From positions 1,142,786 through 1,206,785 of the forward strand of contig KL647298.1 of the NCBI GenBank assembly GCA_000727475.1: 64,000 bases of DNA, read 5' to 3'. The notes under the pieces were generated by a model. The model was not told the origin of the DNA. It saw nothing but the letters and a program-made list of their open reading frames with translations, and did no database searches. The stretch is from Sarcocystis neurona. Its lineage: Eukaryota > Apicomplexa > Conoidasida > Eucoccidiorida > Sarcocystidae. The position numbers and the translations under genes are program-made. Below are positions 47,210-59,352 of the stretch, piece by piece (the stretch's first letter is position 1; each line of letters opens with the position of its first letter).

Positions 47210-48314
47210 ATGACGTTTGCTCCGGGTTCTGAAGCTGCTGTGGCAGCGCAGGCTGCGGAAGGAGGGCAGACGGCAGAAGCGGAGCCGACAGCAGCGCGGG
47301 CGGCAGCAGCAGCAGCATGCGTTCTCCCTCCCACCCCAGCATGGGTCGCGTTGCACACAGGTGGCGCTGCTCCGTTTGCTGCTGCTGCTGCAGGTGCTGT
47401 CGGTGGCAGTGGGGCGTTATCTGCGGCAGACAAAGAGCAGCAGCAGCGGCAGCAGCAACAGGGAGGCTTCGCATACAGCCGTCTGGGAGAGCAGGAGCAA
47501 CACAGGAAACAATACGGAGGAGAAGAGGCCTGTGCCTCTGTTTCTCCGTTGCAGACGACAGCAGCCAGTAGCTCTTCTACTACTGTCGTTGTTGCTGCCT
47601 GCGGGCTGTCGCAGTGGGCTGTCGACTTCAGAGGAAACTGCGTACGCATAGAGGAAAGCATGCGACGCGCCAAAATCGCTGGAGCTACGCTCAGAGTTGG
47701 TACGCAAGTGCCGAACTTTTTACCCATCTACGCAGGGACAAATACATATATGTATATGTATATATAGATTTAGTAGTACTACGCAGAGGTATCCTTACGT
47801 CCACGTAGACATAGATACATATATGTGTACATATGTATATATATACATACTCGTATTTGGCGGTGGATGCAAATTTGTACAGATGTAGGTGTCGCGACGT
47901 GTATGTGTATATATATATATACATGTTGGTGTGGGCGTTGGCGAGCCCGTGGGCGACTCCACAGCGTGGCAAGAAGGGGTCTTCCCATACAAACAGAGAC
48001 ACATACGTGTGTGTACACTTATATATAGAGAGAGAGCAAAGCAGAAACAGGGCTTACCTATGCGTGCAACTACGTGTAATCACTGGTAAGCAGCGAGGCG
48101 ACTACCGCATAAATAAATATAAGGGTACACATATAAAAGTAGCTATGTGTTTCTCTCTGAACACCCATCTTGGAAGGTACACTTCAGGATGAGTGTGCGT
48201 CTGTTGACAGATGTCCACGAGCATACACATCCTCAATGTCGATACACAGCTCTATGTGTATATATATTTTTTAACGGCGTATATAGCGAGATTGAACGCA
48301 TGCGCGTAACTCTT

Positions 48315-48346
<32 letters not shown>

Positions 48347-51300
48347 TGGAACACACGTAGGATCTACAGGAGACGAAAGAGACTTCTTCGATAGCAGTTT
48401 GGGTGACTCCACGTGCACGAGCAGATCTACATCCATGTGCAGGACTTGTGCTACACTCCCACATATATATATATGTGTATGTTTAGAGAGAGACCAAGTG
48501 AGTTTCGGAGAAGTTTAGCAGCAGCATCTGTGTGTGTAATATTTTGCTTCTGCGTGCCGGCAGAGACAGTTCTTCTCCCTGCGTCTTCACCTTTCTTTGC
48601 TGCGCAGGACCAGAACTGGAACTCAGCGGGTATAGTTGTGAAGACCACTTTTTGGAGGAAGACACGGTGCAGCACTCGTGGGAAAGTCTTGCCGCGCTGC
48701 TCTCCACCGACGCTACGGACGATCTTCTCTGCGACGTCGGCATTGCCGTCTCTCACAAGTCTGTACGGCGCTCATGTTTCTAAGCAGTATAGATGCATGT
48801 ACGTGTGTGTAGGCTCGTGTGTGCATAGGCGTGGGAGGCTCTTAGTCTATACGACTTATCTCTCTGTGTATGATGAGTGTATGTATGTGTGCACGTATGT
48901 ATGTAGTGTAGGTGTGTATGTATGTGTGTCTCTCTGTCTGTATGTGCATGTATGTGTGTGTGTGTGGTATATACGGAGGGTCTTGTGCTCTGTGACGCGT
49001 GGGGGCTGTACTCGACTGGACACGTTCTCCTGAAGTCCAGAGGCTCAGTGAAGCCCACAGCTTCGCTAGTGGCGCGCGCATGCGTAGAGAGGGAGAAACC
49101 TGCAGTTCCTTCTGTAAGTCCGTGTCTCCGTACGTCTGCAGCTAGACAGAAAAGGAGTACCCGTTTCTCCCGACACACTTGTGTACGTTCATAGATGCCT
49201 GCGCATGCGTGAGAATGAGTAGAGTATGGGCTAGACGGCCTGCGCAGCAGCAGCGCAGGGACTTCACTTACGCTTGCGCCTGACAGCTGTGACAGTTCTG
49301 CGCCACGTGTCGTCGTCTCCGTAGGCGCGCACCGCGACGCACGCCGAGTCACACTCCACGGGCGTATTTGTATATATATAAAATAAGAAGGGAAATGAAA
49401 AGAAGTGCGTATGTTATTTCTAAAGAGACACGAAGAAACACATGACTGTGTCCTGCGGAGCACGAGAAAGGTCGTGCCATCTGTTCTGAGTCTGGTTCTA
49501 GTGGGACTTCTTCTTCTGTGGTTCGGGTCTACTGCAACTTAGAAAATGCTGTAATTTCAAGCAGGTTGTGAACACGACACAAGTCACCCGGATATACGTA
49601 CATATATATATATATACAGCGCACGTACTTGTACGTAGTGAGGTGGATTCGTCGACCTATTCGTACGTGTATATACCAGTGTTCCGTCTCTCTTGTATAT
49701 GGTGGCCTCTCTGTCTCCGTGTAGACGCACACCCGCTGGTCGCTTCATCTATTGCAGCATTTGCGCTTGCGATGAATGTGAATGCAGTTGGACGCCAATG
49801 AGATCGCATGCATGCGCCTGCGTGGGTGTGTGTGTGTGTGTACGTGGACGTGGGAAGGGCTGTACGTTCGGGTGTGATTACGCCACACGGATGTGCATGT
49901 CCGCTTCGTTTTCTGTGGGACTTGCTGTCTGCTGCGCAGCACGGTCGTTTTTCAAACCTTTTGAAAGTGTTGTCTATTTCCTGTATGGCCTTGCGTTCTG
50001 TGCCCGTCTGTGTGTACGCGTGGACATGGCGATGCCCGTGTACGTTAAAGTCGTCGAGATACATTTTCCGTGTGTACGCTCGCTCGTGCCAACGGGGTGG
50101 TGTAAACACTAGGGGGAAGACATGTTCAGGCTTACGTGTGTCTTGTACGTATGTGCAGAGGTAATAAGGATATACACACGTACAGGTGAACTTCTTGCCC
50201 CTCCCTGGTAAAGATGATATAACCTCTTGTAGTCCTCCGTCTGCGTGCGTGGGACGCGTGACGTTGTGAGCACCGCGTTAGCTGCTGCGGTGTGCTGTTG
50301 CTACTGCTGCCAGAGGTTGCTGCTGTTGGTGGCTACTGCGTCTAGGGAGTACGGCTGCTGCATCTGCTGTCTCTTCTTCGGGCTGCTTCTGGTGCAGCAG
50401 CTGCTGCTGCTGTCGCGTGCAGCTGTTTGCCGCAGTACGTCCTGGGCTGTACGTGCTTGCTTGTGTGTCGCTGCTCCCCCTCATCCCAGCGCTCTTTCGC
50501 TACGCAATGCTGCAGCGCACGCGCTGGTTTCTCTTTTTTGCTGCTTCTGTGCTGCATTTTGCGCTCTCGTTCGTAGTGTTCCCGCGCGGGACGCCCGTTT
50601 CCAGCGGGTCGCTCGGCGTTGCATGTACTCTGCTCTCTGCTTATTTCTGTTGCACTGTTTTCTCTGGGTGTATGCATTCGTTACTACGTGCCTGCGTTCC
50701 TCGTGACTGTGTGCCAGCTACGGTGTATATACACCACAGGAGTTGCGTGGGTGCAAGTATGCGCCGCTTGCTCGTAGTACGTGGCCGCTGCAGTATCCGT
50801 ACACTGCCGCTGCTCTGCCTGCTAAGGGTGCTGTTGTACGTCTCCTGGAATGTATCTGGGCTGCTTCTTGAGCCGCTGCTTTGTGTCTGCTGCGGCTGCT
50901 GCTGCATGTGCGTCGGTGCGGTGTATGAACAGCTGCGTTACAACTGCCGTGTATGGCTGCTGAATCGGCGAGTGCTGCTGCTACGTCCCACAACTGTCCT
51001 GCGCGACTACGGCTTCTACCGCGAGAGCCGCTACTTCTCCCCGTGGAACGCAGTCCCGGCCCCTGCTGCTTCTGGGGCTCCTGTAGCCCCTGTCCTGGAG
51101 AACTATCCTCTTCCGTCGTGCGTGACCCAAGTCAACGGCCAAACGCACGCGCCATTTGGTGAGCAGAGACACAGCAGCGCAGCTGAAGCCCCAGCAGGAG
51201 CAGCGGCTACATCAAAGACTCCGAGGACCACACCGACAGCCGGAGTCATGCGCATAAACTGCCTTGGGACGCGCAGAGTAGTAGCACGGCAGCAGCGTCA

Positions 51301-54300
51301 GCAGGAACGGCACCGACACAAGCTGTGTTTAACAAGTTCACCAGCAGGAGCAGCACATGCAGCATTAAACACAAGCCCAGTCGTAAGGAGGCTCGAACAA
51401 CGCAGCAGCAGCAACCAGCGCAGCGGGAGGAATCGAGCAGCGTGGACTCCTGCACTGCGCGTCTGCTACGGCGACCTTTCCTGCGCATGTTCCTCCCCGT
51501 TACTTGCACGCACTCCGCATGTGTAAAAACCACGCTGCAGACACTTCATCGTGCAGGGCCCTCCCAATGTTTACCCTGCTGCGCACGTGTGTGTATGTAG
51601 ATGCATAAGCATGAGCCAAGATGAATAAATAGAGAATTTGGTGTGTAAGTGGCTAGTTCTGCACACGTGTACATGCACATATGACTCGGTTCATGCATGA
51701 TTTTGTCCACATGTATTCGTGTGTATACGAAAGCGCACAGACGTGTATATATATATATATATCCATCCGTCTGTGCCTCGTCCGCTTCCCCATCTGCATT
51801 TCCTGCCGTGCATGTGCTGCTTCTTCTGCTACGTGTGCTGCACACAGGCGTGGCGCTGCTGCAATGTCGCGACGGCGTTGTGGGCAGCGTCTTCCTCGAG
51901 GAGCTGCATGTAGCAGCTGCAGCAGCATCAGGAGAGCAGGCAACAGCTTCTCGGGTGTGTGCGGACGTCGATATTCTTTGCTGCTCTGCTGCAGCTCACT
52001 TCCAAGTGGGACAGTACGAGCAGCGCCTGCGAGCAGTGCAGCAGGCTTCCAAGCGCTGCGTTGTCGTGTACAGCAACCAGCAGGGCTGCGACGGCGGTCG
52101 CTTGTTTTTTGACGGAACAGCGGCGATATGCGCAGCCGGAGAAATTCTCGGTCTTGTTCGGCGTTTCTCGTTCGAAGAAATGCAAGTGGTTGCTGCTGCT
52201 GTTGATCTTTCCGACCTGCGCGCTCTTCGTGCTGCTGCGCCTGCAGCGTGGAAGAAGTCGCAGCCACAACAGCAGCGCCTCCCCCTAATACAAGCGGATA
52301 TTTCTCTCTGTGGCCGCTCCACTTCACCAGTGTCCGCAGGACTGGCTGCTGCCGCTTGTGCTTTGACTCCTCCTCTTTCTGCAGCTGCTGCTGTTCCTCT
52401 CCCTCTCCCGCCCATGCTCGAACCAGCTTGTTGCAACAGTCCCATCCCTCCTGCCGCAAACGACAAGCCGCCAGGCTTCCCCCCTGCCACAGCAGGCCAG
52501 CAGGGACACCAGACGCAGCAGCTACAGCAGCAGCAGTGTTGGGGAAAAACTGCAGCACCGTGGGTGAGTGCAGAAGAAGAGACCGCGCGTACTGCAGCAT
52601 GCTGGTTGTGGGATTGCTTGCGCAGATCCGGTGCTCGTGGGTTTTTCTTGGCCATGTCTGGGGGAGCTGATTCTGCAGCTGTCGCTGCTCTTGTAGCTCT
52701 CATGTGCAAAGGAGTAATGACTGAGGTGCACGCCGGGCATGTGGACGTGGTGGCTGCGCTAGAGCGAGTTCTGGCCTGTCGCTGCCTGCGCCGCTGGAGA
52801 AGCGGCAGCAACACCAGCAGTGACGGCCGCGTAGAGGGGCCGGAGGGCGGTAGCGAAGGAGAAGCGGAGGGGGGAGGGGGAGAAGAGCAGGAAGAAGAAG
52901 TTCGGTTCCCCGTGGATGCCAAGGAGATGTGCCACGCGCTGCTGTACACGTGTTACATGTCGATGCACCACTCAAGCGCTCAAACGAGGGGGTTCGCAGC
53001 TTCTCTTGCAGAGCAAATTGGCTCTTTCCACCTGGCTGTCGAAATTGACGCTATAGTTGCCGCGTTCGCGGATGTGATTGCTTCCGTTTGTGGGAGTTCT
53101 CCTCGCTTTGTTGCTCAAGGCGGCACTTTAGCGGAGGATGTTGCACTGCAAAATATTCAGGCGCGCGTACGCATGACCCTTGGCTACTTCATGGCGCAGT
53201 TGCTGCCTCCTTCTGCATTCAGCAGCGGCAGCAGAAACCAGCTGGAGCAGCAGCCGCGCAGTGCGGGGATGGGGGGCGCCAGGGAACAAAGCGCGGGCAG
53301 CACCAGCACCGCTGTCATCGGGAGAGGAGGCCAGACGACACCTTCGCCAGCAGTGGCAGCTGCGGGAACACCGTCTGGGTCTTCGGCGGCCGCTTCGGCG
53401 CTGCAAAGAAGAGAGGGATCTTTCTTGCTGGTGCTGGGTGCTGCTAATGCGGATGAAGGCTTACGTGGTTACTTCACGAAATACGACGCCAGCAGTGCAG
53501 ATATTAATCCCATCGGCTCCATGGGCAAACTTGCTCTACGACGTCTATTGCTGTGGGCAGCGCAGCCGTCCGTTTTAGCGTGTCCTGCCCTACATGTACG
53601 CATGACACAGGCGAGAACCTGTGGAAAACGCATATATACGAGTGTTCGCACATAGAGCTAGAACTGGTCGATACGTACGCGCAAACACACATATAGAAGC
53701 TGCAGACTTGTCAGCGGCTGGTAGTGCTGCCAACAGGCAAATACGAAGGCAACGCCCGACACGACTCGGGAAAAAAGAGAACGCACCGAACATCACGGCA
53801 CTACCATACACGTAACGACGTGGGAATATTTCTGTACGACTGCACGTCTTCTCTTCACGAGACTGGCGCGCGTACGATGCCTTCTGCGTGGTATACGAAC
53901 AGGTGACCGCCTTGCCTTTGGTGCGTACAGGAGATTGCAGCGCAAGCGCCTACAGCGGAGCTGCGGCCGGCAGCAGTGAACAGCGGCTCTGGCGCTGGGT
54001 CCAGGCCTCAAACAGATGAAGAAGACATGGGAATGACTTACAGAGAACTCGCCGACTACGGAAGACTCCGTAAAATTCTGAACTGCGGCCCCGTGTCTAT
54101 GTTCAGGCGTCTGCTCCGAGAGTGGGGATGCGGGGTGGAGCGCCAGAAACCCACAACTATTGCGCAGTAAGACGCGGCAGAGGCGCCCATCTGAAGCCCC
54201 GCAGAGCGTAGGCGTATGTGTACTTTATACGTATCCGCATGTGGAGGCAGGACGCAAAAAGCAGCTAGAAGCGTGCGTATTCGTACGTGGACAAGTAGAG

Positions 54301-55227
54301 CTATCTATTTGAGTAGATGCCCACACACTTAACGGTACAGACGGATAGGTAAGTCGGAAACAGGTGTACCCATAAGCCTGTATGTATAAAATATTTACTC
54401 GTGTGTAGTCGTATGTCTGTAAAGACACATGTGGACAGGCAGACGGGTGGGGCGGCAGCTAACAGCGCCAACACAGAGGAAACGATCTCTGCCGCCGCGT
54501 ACCTGTGGAGGCGAAGGCCACGGCAGGACCACATCCACCCGGCAGTGTTTACCTCATCGATGTATTACCAACATACTCAGTCAAAAGAATACATGTAATG
54601 AGACACTGAACGTATAGTTACGGTGGAGGCTCTTCTATGCGGCAGTAGCACCCGAGTCGATGCCCCTACGTTTACATCTCTCTACATATTTATCACTGTG
54701 TTTTATTTTGAATGGTTATTTCTGTGAGGTGCTGCTGTTCTCTACCCAAGTTTTGCTGTCTGCGGGAACTTTTGTCTTTATACGCTGGCCTGTTGCGGCG
54801 TATCAATTTCTGGAATGGAACGTTCTTAGTGCGCAGTTTTCCTTCCGTGGCCGTCCACCAGGAGCACAACTTTTGCTGTCTGAGTTGTACAACCCGTTGG
54901 AGTAGAAACTGAAGGCATGCGGGACTGTTGTATCAGCACTCCGTGGAATAATTTGTTTCTGAGTGTGAGGATGTTGCTGTTTTGCGCTTGCTCGCCAGGA
55001 AGGTCATGCACTTTTTCCGCCAGTACGGTCGCCACCGTCACAAAACTTGTACTCTCACGCCGGCGTTGCACGTAGATCCTTCCGACGCGGAAGATAGTCG
55101 GTTTGACCCACGCCCGTTTCTCTACCCTCCGTGGAACGTGCAGTTCGAACAGATTCGAAAAATCGCGCTGCAGTTTGAAAGCTCCGCTGCAACGTACGGA
55201 ACAAGCTACGAACAATTTCGTAAATGA
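47210..55227 (+). CDS. NADSYN: NAD+ synthetase with degenerate glutaminase domain
   Basis: Last step of NAD+ synthesis: deamido-NAD+ + ATP + nitrogen donor gives NAD+. Six exons: 47210-47699, 48608-48762, 50933-51158, 51848-53595, 53931-54166, 54999-55227. All are GT-AG with phases 1,0,1,0,2, giving 1027 aa. The start ATG has A at -3. Residues 1-130 are an Ala-rich extension. The nitrilase-like domain begins [14 protein letters not shown] and keeps Glu166 (GPELELSGY). The Lys of the family RPK is Thr235 (LLRPTTVL), and the catalytic Cys of GSEICEEL is Leu307 (VGSVFLEEL). [10 protein letters not shown] and FFDG are kept. The synthetase domain is intact: [16 protein letters not shown] (561-566), [41 protein letters not shown], and C-terminal TCTLTPALH and [11 protein letters not shown]. 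Low-complexity inserts lie between and inside the domains. Human NADSYN1 has about 706 aa. It is inferred to be ammonia-dependent. Confidence 0.96.
50280..50932 (+). repeat. CTG-rich tract before NAD+ synthetase exon 3
   Basis: Sense-strand CTGCTG and TGCTGTTGCT runs with interspersed mixed sequence precede the acceptor ACAG at 50929-50932. A 369-codon ORF (50417-51526) runs through the tract, exon 3 and the following intron. Only 50933-51158 of it matches NAD+ synthetase. Confidence 0.65.
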
Positions 55228-58200
55228 CACAAACCCACCAACAGCAGTCCCTGTACGGATACACAACGCCTGCAGTAGGTGTAGCGGTTCAGGTGCAACC
55301 CTCAGCAGTCGATGGTGGTTGCCGTACAGGGTTGACAACAGAGCCGGATTTAACGGGTCACTGTTCTCACCGTATGCTACCTGTAGTTTCACACGTGTCC
55401 CGGCGGAGATACAGTATTTCCCCCACGGTACGAAGCACTCAACACTAGCATAGTCATTTCGAAAACGACAGGGCCCTCTGCGCCTTCTCACTGCAGTACA
55501 GTGTTTTTGAAGTGCAGCATTTGAATGCAACGCACCTGAGAGTATATGTGACGCGTGAGGGTGAGAGGTGTTTAAAGCTGATTAAGCGTTACGCGAATGA
55601 AAACGAGATCCGTTTGCCAAGGAAACACGGGGTGAGATGGCACGAATACGATTGTTATGCATTCAAGAGAAGCGCGCCCCCATAAGCAGCTTCCCAATAT
55701 GAGAACTATTGCAGAGTTTCAACGAGTGGTTTCACCACTCTTAAATCGCACCGCACGCGCAAATAGGCACGCGGTGCTTAAGAGAGATACAGTCTGCAGT
55801 TTATGCTTGCACACCGTCGCAGGCCAGGACAAGTATGACGAGAGAATCGTTACCACGTTTGTGAATCAGTCAAGATAATCACTGTGCACCTAAGACAGGA
55901 TACGATTCAATAGTCTCCAGAGAACGTACTACGGCGCCGGCCTTGGTTTACAGACAACTAACGCAGGAAGGGTGAAGGAACTATGCTCGACTCCGTAAAT
56001 TGCCAAATTTGAATGCAGAACTCTTCGAAAATTGTAATGACAGTTCCCCAGCACATTGCGGGCCTTTTACAAGATAAACGCTGATTCGCGGCGTACATGT
56101 GCGCTCGTTGGGTTGTAACTTTGCTGCAAAGCGGTGACTCCATACACCCCTACCGACAGCGGTTTCCACAGTCGTCTAAGTCTAACCTCGAATGTACAGA
56201 GTATCTCCAGGTGAAGGCTCTCTCCGGAGAAATAGCGTCAATAACGCACGAACGGGTGACAGCTGGAAGCTCCGTTACTTTCGCAAACAGCTATGCAAAG
56301 CAGAAGCCTAAGCACGATCATTTGCGTGTGTGCATAGGGCAGATAATTGAAGGTCATCGTTCATACATACGTGAATGTATATAGTGTATATTCGTGCGCA
56401 AGTAAGCGAGTATGATACATCCTACTCTGAAGGAGAGCCGCTTCATGTAGCGTTCAGCTCTCTGACGTGTAAGCCACTATCTGACGATAGCGGAGTCGGT
56501 AACAGCTCGGAAGCAACCCCCCTCTCCGAAGATCACGCCTCGCAGGTTTTCTTGGGACACAATGGCTGTGTACCTATCTACTTGTGAACAGACGAAGAAA
56601 GTCACGCTCCCTCATTCAGAGGGAAGCAATCCGGGTCCATTAAAAAGAATTCAGGACGGGCGGCTTCTGACCTGGAAAAGGTTTATCGAAACAGATCGTC
56701 ACATGGAAACTCCACCACAACGTCTGAAGTGCAGAGGCGTGTTGAGGGGCATTTACTAGAAGGGTTTGAACACGACCCACCAGTTCCGACTATTTGTTCG
56801 CGCTGGCAGACAAACATGACGGGTGCTTTCCCGGAGGTGAACTTCGTGTCACTCACACTCATCGGGCACGTAAAATTTCGCGTGTTCAACTAGTGGTGCG
56901 GATACCTGTGTGGCACACGTGTTGTATGTACGCGTGTGTGTCGTGCGCCCCGCATAAATTTGGTGCTGCATATGTGTTCGTCTCTCTACATATAAACATG
57001 TGAGCATTTGGAAGTGTGTGTGTACTTGGGCGTGCGTGTCCTTGACAGAAAACCGACCTTCGTACAAAGGTGCAGCTGCAGCAGTCTTCTCCGAAACAGA
57101 ACGAAATTCGTGCGGAAGAGACTTTTCACTTTTTTAACACAGCATATTACACCTTGATCCAAGTATTCCTAATACACGTCCCCTAAGAGGTGTAAGTCCG
57201 TTTTCACCAAATTTCCCTGCTTCCGCACGCTGCGGCTTCACACCAGGAGGCTACTTTGAGTTTCTGCAAGCGACATTTTCTAATGGCTGAACTCGGATGT
57301 AGTAGTGCGCCTAAAGAGCTTGAAGCCCAGTAGCCTCCGGCGTGTCTGTCCTGCGCGCGCTCGTACTGCGTTTACACCCTATCACTGCTTACCCTGTTAT
57401 GACGTGGGACGTAGAAGATTTTCTCCCACTCTGCCCTCTCACACTAGGAGGGATTCTCTGCGTTTAGCAGTTGCACTACCGCTTCACGGCAACGCAGGAC
57501 GCAGGTGCACAGATTCGCAAAACAATATAGCAAGTGTCACGTAGTAGCGTAACTCCGTGGCGTCAGCTTTGACGCAACCTTGATCATCACCGCACGGTGA
57601 GTTGGCTGCGTCATAACTTTGGCCATCGCAATAAGAGGCTTGGCGACCCGTAGCGTGACGTGCGACATCACGTCACATCGGCGACTACATTTACCTTACT
57701 ATCGGTGTAGCCGGAGGGTTGGCTGTACGTCGAATAATTGTATATTCAGTGAGCGTAGGGGTACGCGAGTGTCTTTTCAGCAGCCGAATTGGAATACATC
57801 ATCTCAGATCTCACATAGATGGATGAAACGCATTCTATAGCCGACGTTATGACAAACATGTGTAGGGTTCGTTGGTAGAGCATTTAGTGTCGGTGCACTG
57901 CATTGGTGGAAGTCCTCTCAATTCTTCTGCAAAATTAAATTTACTGCGCCGGCACCTGCCCTAGGCATGCGCCACGCCGGCTCGCTGTGTCGAGGAAAGA
58001 AGGACAAGAATGCACTAGGACAAAAAATTTGGAGGAAATGCTTAGATTTTCTCAGGCTTCAGCTCCGAAGAAGACACATGACGCTCCTGGTAGACAGGTG
58101 GTGCCCAAAAGATTTGTAGACGTAGCCCATCTACCGTAGCATTTGACGTCTGCATGCCGCGCTCCTTCATTCACCTACACAGCCTCTGCACATTTGCACA

Positions 58201-59352
58201 CCCGTCTCCTAGTCTCGTCAGGTGTATACATAAGTCCAGATATGTACACCCCCCCTTGGACATGCACGACAAACACGACGCGTGTGTATATAGATGTATA
58301 CTATACTAACCCGCATAATCAAGAACGTGCGCTGTTTTTTCGAAGAAGAAGGACGTCGTAGACTTTCTTTCAAAAAGACAACTACAGAAAAGAGTAGTTC
58401 GGTCCACCTGACAATTCACCGACTTGAGTGGCCTCAAGCGATTGAGGCTGCAGCTTTACTGCAGCAGTTACGTGTACACGATGGCGTGGGGCATCAGTCT
58501 GCATATATGGACGGAGGTAGTTGTGGATACACTTCATTCGGGCATATATGTGTACACGTATGTAATTCGAATGTATAAATGGTGCACAAATGTGTAACGT
58601 GCACGTGAGTATCAGACACTTATTTACAGACAAGTGTGTTTGGTTTTTGCATATGTGTATTTGACAGCACAGCAACAGTCTGAGGATGCTCCCGTACGTA
58701 CGTTCAGCACTGTGTTCTTGTACAAGCACGGTGATCGACTCATCCACATTCATCCCAAAATGTGTATACGTATAGACGTAGATGTACATATCTACTTGGT
58801 TTTGATTAGAGCGTGAAAGTGCACCCAAACACACACGCAAATATGAAACTGTGTAAGCAGGAGATGTGCAAACGCGTATATGTGGGCCATACCACGAGCG
58901 AAGCAGGGAAGACTTTTCTGCCCACTGAACAAGCTATGCAAGTATGCACGTGCTTGATGCACAAACCTAGCGGGCACGTGTACACGCTTTTGAGGACATA
59001 TTACAAATACATGTGTAGGCACATATACATATGTATATATTAATATTCACAACTCAGTAGGAGAATCGTGTCCAGCTCTCTCGGTGCACCGCACAACAAG
59101 TGACACGCTTCTCGCCTGAGAAATCGTTCAGCAACTCGCACTTTCCTCGTTCACTCAGATGTGGACTGGAAGTTACAACAAGATGTTAAAACGGGCAAAC
59201 TCGGTAGCGTCCGGGCTGGGCTCAGCATAAGGAACGTGACTGTCAACACCCAGCTTCGTAAAAAAAAAACTCTTTCGCAGTTCTAGGAAAGAGCGGCAGG
59301 CGACGTTGTCGCACTAAGTGTCTTCAGTAATCCTGTGACTCAGCTTCTTGCC
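55228..59352. other. Intergenic region between convergent NADSYN and CFAP298
   Basis: About 4.1 kb of balanced composition with few repeats. The open frame 55504-55685 (+), containing HLNATHLRVYVTREGERC, has no start codon or splice context and is not recognised. The frame 58294-58578 (+) likewise shows no family features. I see no tRNA or other RNA gene. Confidence 0.55.

Noticed and set aside
50417..51526. Single 369-codon ORF as a separate gene
   Set aside because: Only 50933-51158 is coding, as NADSYN exon 3. The part before is a CTG tract and the part after passes the GTGAGC donor into an intron.
51159..51847. A hidden exon carrying the missing glutaminase Cys motif
   Set aside because: I looked for a G-x-E-I-C-E-E-L-like segment in all forward frames of this intron and found none. 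The exon 3 to exon 4 join is in phase and aligns without a gap to the homologue.
54826..55530. 234-codon minus-strand ORF
   Set aside because: It is largely antisense to the last NADSYN exon. No recognisable domain was seen and the plus-strand exon explains the open frame.
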